Below, in pieces: positions 60,442-64,000 of a DNA stretch of 64,000 nucleotides. Position 1 is the first letter of the stretch, and each line of letters begins with the position of its first letter. The notes under the pieces were generated by a model, which saw only the letters and a program-made list of their open reading frames with translations, made no database searches and had not been told where the DNA came from. Source of the stretch: Georgenia wutianyii (GTDB lineage: Bacteria > Actinomycetota > Actinomycetes > Actinomycetales > Actinomycetaceae); assembly GCF_006349365.1 (NCBI RefSeq), contig NZ_CP040899.1, positions 1,302,001-1,366,000 of the forward strand, given 5' to 3'. The position numbers and the translations under genes were made by a program.

Positions 60442-60912
60442 ATGCCCACCGTGACCACCTGCCTGTGGTTCGACACCCAGGCCCTGGAGGCCGCCGAGCT
60501 CTACGTGTCCGTCTTCCCGCGCTCGGCCATCAGCGAGATCGTGCGCTGGGGGGACAACGACCCCGAGCGCGTGGGCGAGCCGCTCACCGTCCGCTTCACG
60601 CTGGACGGTCGCGAGCTGCTCGCCCTCAACGGCGGGCCGGGCCGCCCGTTCACCGAGGCGGTCTCCCTCCAGGTGGGCTGCGCCGACCAGGCCGAGGTCG
60701 ACCGGTACTGGGAGGCGCTGCTCGCGGCGGGCGGCACGGAGTCGATGTGCGGCTGGCTCACCGACCGGTACGGGCTGTCCTGGCAGATCGTGCCCGAGCG
60801 CCTCCTCGAGCTCCTCGGCGACCCCGACCCTGCCCGGGCCGGGCGGGTGGCCGAGGCGATGATGCGGATGGTGCGCGTCGACCTCGCCGAGATCGAGCGG
60901 GCCGCCGCATGA
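60442..60912 (+). CDS. VOC-family protein (PhnB / 3-demethylubiquinone-like)
   Basis: A 156-residue PhnB-type VOC protein: TTCLWFDTQALEAAELYVSVFP, LLALNGGPGRPFTEAVSLQVGC and YGLSWQIVPERLLELL. Such proteins often sit next to SigG-like ECF sigma genes, as here. A GAGAGGAGCCCACC site precedes the ATG. Confidence 0.9.
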   Translation: MPTVTTCLWFDTQALEAAELYVSVFPRSAISEIVRWGDNDPERVGEPLTVRFTLDGRELLALNGGPGRPFTEAVSLQVGCADQAEVDRYWEALLAAGGTESMCGWLTDRYGLSWQIVPERLLELLGDPDPARAGRVAEAMMRMVRVDLAEIERAAA

Positions 60913-60986
60913 GGGCCGCGGTCGACACGCGTCGGACTGCGGGAAAGGGGCTGACACGCGACCGGGGTGCCCCCTACCGTCGAGGG

Positions 60987-62000
60987 ATGGTCACCCAGCC
61001 CCCGACGGCGACGGCGCAGCGTCCGGCCGCCACCGCCGGTGACATCGCCGAGCTGCTCGAGCCGATGCGGCGCGAGATCCTCGCGCACTGCTACCGGATG
61101 ACGGGCTCGGTCCACGACGCCGAGGACCTCGTCCAGGAGACCTACCTGCGCGCCTGGCGGGCCTACCACGGCTTCGAGAACCGCTCCTCGCTGCGCACCT
61201 GGGTGTTCCGGATCGCGACGAACGCGTGCCTCACCCACCTCGAGGGGCGCAAGCGCCGTCCGCTGCCCACCGGGCTCGGCGGGCCGCCGGCGGACCCGGC
61301 GAACGAGCCGCGCCAGGAGGTCGGGGTCTCGTGGCTCGAGCCGATGCCCGACGACCTCCTGTGGGCCCAGGGGCAGCCCGACCCCGCCGCACGCGCGGTG
61401 AGCCGGGAGAGCGTGCGTCTGGCGTTCGTCGCGGCGCTGCAGCACCTCACCGCCCAGCAACGGGCCGTCCTGCTCCTGCGCGACGTCCTGGCCTGGCGTG
61501 CGCGGGAGGTGGCCGAGGCGCTCGACCTCACGGTCGCGGGCGTGAACTCCACCCTCCAGCGGGCCCGCGCCCGGATGGCCGAGGTCGACCCCGAGGAACC
61601 ACCACAGCTGCCGGACGACGAGCGCCGCCGTGCGCTCCTGCGCGCCTACGTCGAGGCCTTCGAGGCCTACGACGTCGCCGCGATCGTCGACCTCCTCGCG
61701 GCAGACGTGGTGTGGGAGATGCCCCCCTTTCCCGAGTGGTACCGCGGGCCACGGGACGTCGGGCGGCTCATCAGCACGTGGTGCCCGGCGCAGCGCGCGG
61801 GCGACATGCGGATGCTGCCGACGTCGGCGAACGGCGAGCCCGTCCTCGCGCTCTACATGCGCGAGGAGGACGGCGTCCACCGTGCCTTCCACCTCCAGCA
61901 CATCGTGCCCGCGGAGCACGGTGTGGCCCGGGTGACGGCCTTCTTCGGGCGCGAGCTCTTCACCTACTTCGCGCTGCCGCCCGAGCTCCCGCCGCGGTAG
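60987..62000 (+). CDS. ECF sigma factor (SigG-like) with C-terminal SnoaL-like domain
   Basis: A 337-residue sigma-70 family factor. Region 2 is REILAHCYRMTGSVHDAEDLVQET and region 4 LTAQQRAVLLLRDVLAWRAREVAEAL followed by VAGVNSTLQRARARM. After a linker the last ~130 residues (YVEAFEAYDVAAIVDLLAADVVWEMPPFPEWYRGP) match SnoaL/NTF2-like domains, as in SigJ- and SigG-type factors, where the extra domain takes the place of an anti-sigma. TACCGT -10 box six bases before the ATG implies a leaderless mRNA. Confidence 0.9.
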   Translation: MVTQPPTATAQRPAATAGDIAELLEPMRREILAHCYRMTGSVHDAEDLVQETYLRAWRAYHGFENRSSLRTWVFRIATNACLTHLEGRKRRPLPTGLGGPPADPANEPRQEVGVSWLEPMPDDLLWAQGQPDPAARAVSRESVRLAFVAALQHLTAQQRAVLLLRDVLAWRAREVAEALDLTVAGVNSTLQRARARMAEVDPEEPPQLPDDERRRALLRAYVEAFEAYDVAAIVDLLAADVVWEMPPFPEWYRGPRDVGRLISTWCPAQRAGDMRMLPTSANGEPVLALYMREEDGVHRAFHLQHIVPAEHGVARVTAFFGRELFTYFALPPELPPR

Positions 62001-62038
62001 CCCGCGCCGCGGGCGGACGCGCTGGCTACGCTCGGCGG

Positions 62039-64000
62039 GTGGTGGGGCTGGAGGGGGCCGGGGGACGGTCGACCGACGAGGACGCCGTCGGTGCCGCCTT
62101 CCGGTGGCTCGCCCTGGGCCGCGACGTCGTCGTGCGGGGAGCCGACGGCTCGGGCCGCACACGCGTGCTCGGTGCGGCGCAGCGTGAGGCCTCGCGGCGG
62201 GGGATGACCGCCGTACTTCTCGCCGCGTCCGGCGACTCACCGTACGCGGCGCTGCGCGCGCACCCCTCGGTCGTCGCCGAGCGGCTCGGATCGGCGACGG
62301 CGCTCGCCGGGTGGCTGACCGAGGAGCTCCAGGCACGTCGCTCGCTCCTGCTGCTCGACGACGTCGACCTCTTCGACCAGGCGAGCGCGGAGGTGGTGCT
62401 CCAGGCGTCCCGGTCGAGCGGGGCCATGCTCCTGGCGACGACGCGGACAGACCTCACCCGCCTCGCCCCCGGGCCCGTCGCCGACCTCGTCGCCGAGCGG
62501 GCCCCGGCGGAGGTCCACCTCCTGCCCCTCGGCTTCCGGGCGGTGTCGCGCCTGCTCGCCGAGGAGCTGCGTGGCCCGCCGGACGTCGCGCTCACCTCCT
62601 CGGTCACCGCGCGCTCGGGTGGGAACCCGCGAGTGGTGCGGGCGCTGGTGGACGCGGCGCGCGTCGCCGACGCCGTCGGGCTCGTCGGCGGGCGGTGGCG
62701 GGCGACCGGGTCCCTGGACGACGTCCCGCTCGACCCGGTGGCCCACGCCCTGCTCCCGCGGCTCGGCCGCGAGCAGGTCGCGGCCCTCGAGCTGCTCGCC
62801 TGCGCCGGGCCGCTCACCCGGGAGGTGGCCGAGGAGCTCCTCGGCGCCGGCCTGCTCGACCGGCTCGCCGAGGTCGGCCGGGTGCGGCAGCTCCCCTCCG
62901 GGGAGGAGGACACGGTCAACGTCGACCCGCCGGCGCTCGCGGCTGCGCTGCGCGCCCGGCTGGGGGAGGAACGCCGTCGCCGGCTGGAGGAGGTGCTCGC
63001 GGACCGCGCCGGCGCCCGGTGGGCCACCCCGGAGCACGGCGACCTACTCACCGGGGGCGCGAGCGAGTCGTACTGGCAGTGGGCGGCCGACCTCGTCGGC
63101 GTCGTCACCGAGCAGGCCAGCGCCACCGAGGCAGCCCTGCGGATCCGCTGGCAGACCAGGCCGACGCCGGCCCACGCGAACGCCTACCTGGGGATGCTCC
63201 TGCGGCGGCGCGCGGACGCCCAGGTGGCGGCGGTGCTCGCGGGCACCGAGCTCTCCGAGGAGGACCCGGTCGACGACGTCGTGACCTTCCACCTCCACGA
63301 GCTGCGGTGGGCGGCGTGGCAGGGGGAGGGGGAGGAGGAGGTGCTCGCCCGCCTCCGGCTGCCCGGCCCGCACTCCCGCGCCCTGCACCGGCTCCTGCAC
63401 GAGCGCACTGCGGGGCTGGAGGAGCTGCTCGCGGGGACGGGGGAGTGGCCCTCGCCGGTGCTGCACCGGGCGGCGGCCCTCGCGCGCGCCGCCCGCCTCG
63501 TCGAGCTGGGACACCCGGAGCTCGCCCTCGACGTGTGCGACGAGGAGGACCCGGCCCGACCGCCGACCGAGCTCGACCACCAGCTCGAGGGGGTGCGCGG
63601 CACGGCGCTCATCATGCTCGACCGGAGCGAGGAGGCCGACGTCCTCGCTCGCGACCACCTCACCCGGGCGCTGCACGAGCGGGACCTCCTCGGGATCCGG
63701 GTGCACGCCTGCCTCCTCACCGAGTGCCTGCTGGACGCCGGGGACCTCGACGCCGCCGCACGGGTGCTCAGCCTCTTCCTGCGGGTGGGCCCGGGCGGGC
63801 CGCTCGACGCGACGTTCTTCCGCCGTGGCCTGACGGTCGGCACGATCCTCCTCGTCCACCAGGGGACGGTGGACGTCGCCGAGATGCTCCTCGACGCGCT
63901 CGACGCCACGCCGCGCGGCTTCCAGCCGGTCATCCACTCCCTGGCGCCGCTCGCCCGCGCCGCGCTCGCCGACTCCCGGGGCGACCCCGGGACCGCGGAG
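62039..64000 (+). CDS. Large STAND/MalT-like ATPase, partial (runs off window)
   Basis: At least 654 residues, still open at the window end. The GTG at 62039 lies six bases after a TACGCT -10 box. The N-terminal ATPase module has GADGSGRTRVL, a Walker A with arginine where lysine is usual, and SLLLLDDVDLF as Walker B. The remainder is alpha-helical with TPR-like repeats (LVELGHPELALDVCDEEDP, LLDAGDLDAAARVLSLFL). This layout matches LuxR-type STAND regulators, whose helix-turn-helix would lie beyond the window; it is therefore not confirmed as a regulator. Confidence 0.75.
   Translation, partial: MVGLEGAGGRSTDEDAVGAAFRWLALGRDVVVRGADGSGRTRVLGAAQREASRRGMTAVLLAASGDSPYAALRAHPSVVAERLGSATALAGWLTEELQARRSLLLLDDVDLFDQASAEVVLQASRSSGAMLLATTRTDLTRLAPGPVADLVAERAPAEVHLLPLGFRAVSRLLAEELRGPPDVALTSSVTARSGGNPRVVRALVDAARVADAVGLVGGRWRATGSLDDVPLDPVAHALLPRLGREQVAALELLACAGPLTREVAEELLGAGLLDRLAEVGRVRQLPSGEEDTVNVDPPALAAALRARLGEERRRRLEEVLADRAGARWATPEHGDLLTGGASESYWQWAADLVGVVTEQASATEAALRIRWQTRPTPAHANAYLGMLLRRRADAQVAAVLAGTELSEEDPVDDVVTFHLHELRWAAWQGEGEEEVLARLRLPGPHSRALHRLLHERTAGLEELLAGTGEWPSPVLHRAAALARAARLVELGHPELALDVCDEEDPARPPTELDHQLEGVRGTALIMLDRSEEADVLARDHLTRALHERDLLGIRVHACLLTECLLDAGDLDAAARVLSLFLRVGPGGPLDATFFRRGLTVGTILLVHQGTVDVAEMLLDALDATPRGFQPVIHSLAPLARAALADSRGDPGTAE

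Overview
The window comes from a very GC-rich actinobacterium, most likely a Micrococcales member near Georgenia or Cellulomonas. This is inferred from about 73% GC coding sequence, actinobacterial families (DUF3145, DUF3052 next to aceE, PucR-type FasR ahead of fabD, polyphosphate glucokinase, AhpE), an LAxTG cell-wall sorting signal, and many genes that start 6-8 bases after a TAnnnT -10 box, as leaderless actinobacterial transcripts do. Most of the window is ordinary chromosome. It also holds a sulfur/persulfide cluster, a small tRNA-integrated islet, a xylan locus and a cysteine-tract leader peptide.

Layout. 1-2.9 kb: rhodanese, CoA-disulfide-reductase-rhodanese fusion, Cys-rich mini-protein, thioredoxin and a CstR-like persulfide sensor. 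3-8.4 kb: dgt, dnaG and a cell-wall-anchored amidase. 8.4-12.2 kb: an accessory stretch with a nuclease-fold gene, a nucleotidyltransferase, two convergent paralogous mini-genes and a 1.46 kb islet bounded by a 50-bp repeat of the tRNA-Met 3' half. 12.2-14.1 kb: an aldo/keto reductase between two identical tRNA-Asn genes. 14.1-22.3 kb: xylan utilisation (LacI and GH10 divergent from a sugar ABC importer and a GH3 enzyme). 22.4-26.3 kb: FAD dehydrogenase, peptide deformylase, and a cysteine leader peptide ahead of a TcyP-like symporter. 27-31.9 kb: fasR-fabD-fabH-acpP-fabF with two copies of a 17-bp candidate FasR operator. 32-44.3 kb: adh, aceE, DUF3052, ahpE, tRNA-Val, carbonic anhydrase, OsmC, and a Nif3/coiled-coil/RNase H operon followed by rnpB. 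44.4-64 kb: lipoprotein, ABC exporter, S4 protein, ppgK, AraC/VOC pair, map, panB, DUF2237, a cyclase-TPP enzyme operon, GH51, M20 amidohydrolase, two VOC genes, an ECF sigma factor with SnoaL-like tail, and a large ATPase running off the window.

How the genes work together. Xylo-oligosaccharides would enter through the ABC importer under LacI control. They would be cut inside the cell by GH10, GH3 and the distant GH51, none of which shows a signal peptide. The first cluster would handle sulfane sulfur under the CstR-like sensor, and the leader peptide would tie a predicted cystine symporter to cysteine supply. The fab operon appears to be controlled, together with its own activator gene, through matching palindromes. 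The strongest leads for new biology are the cysteine leader/TcyP unit, the FasR operator pair, the mini-protein family beside the tRNA islet, and two neighbouring proteins that keep their folds but have lost metal-binding or catalytic residues.
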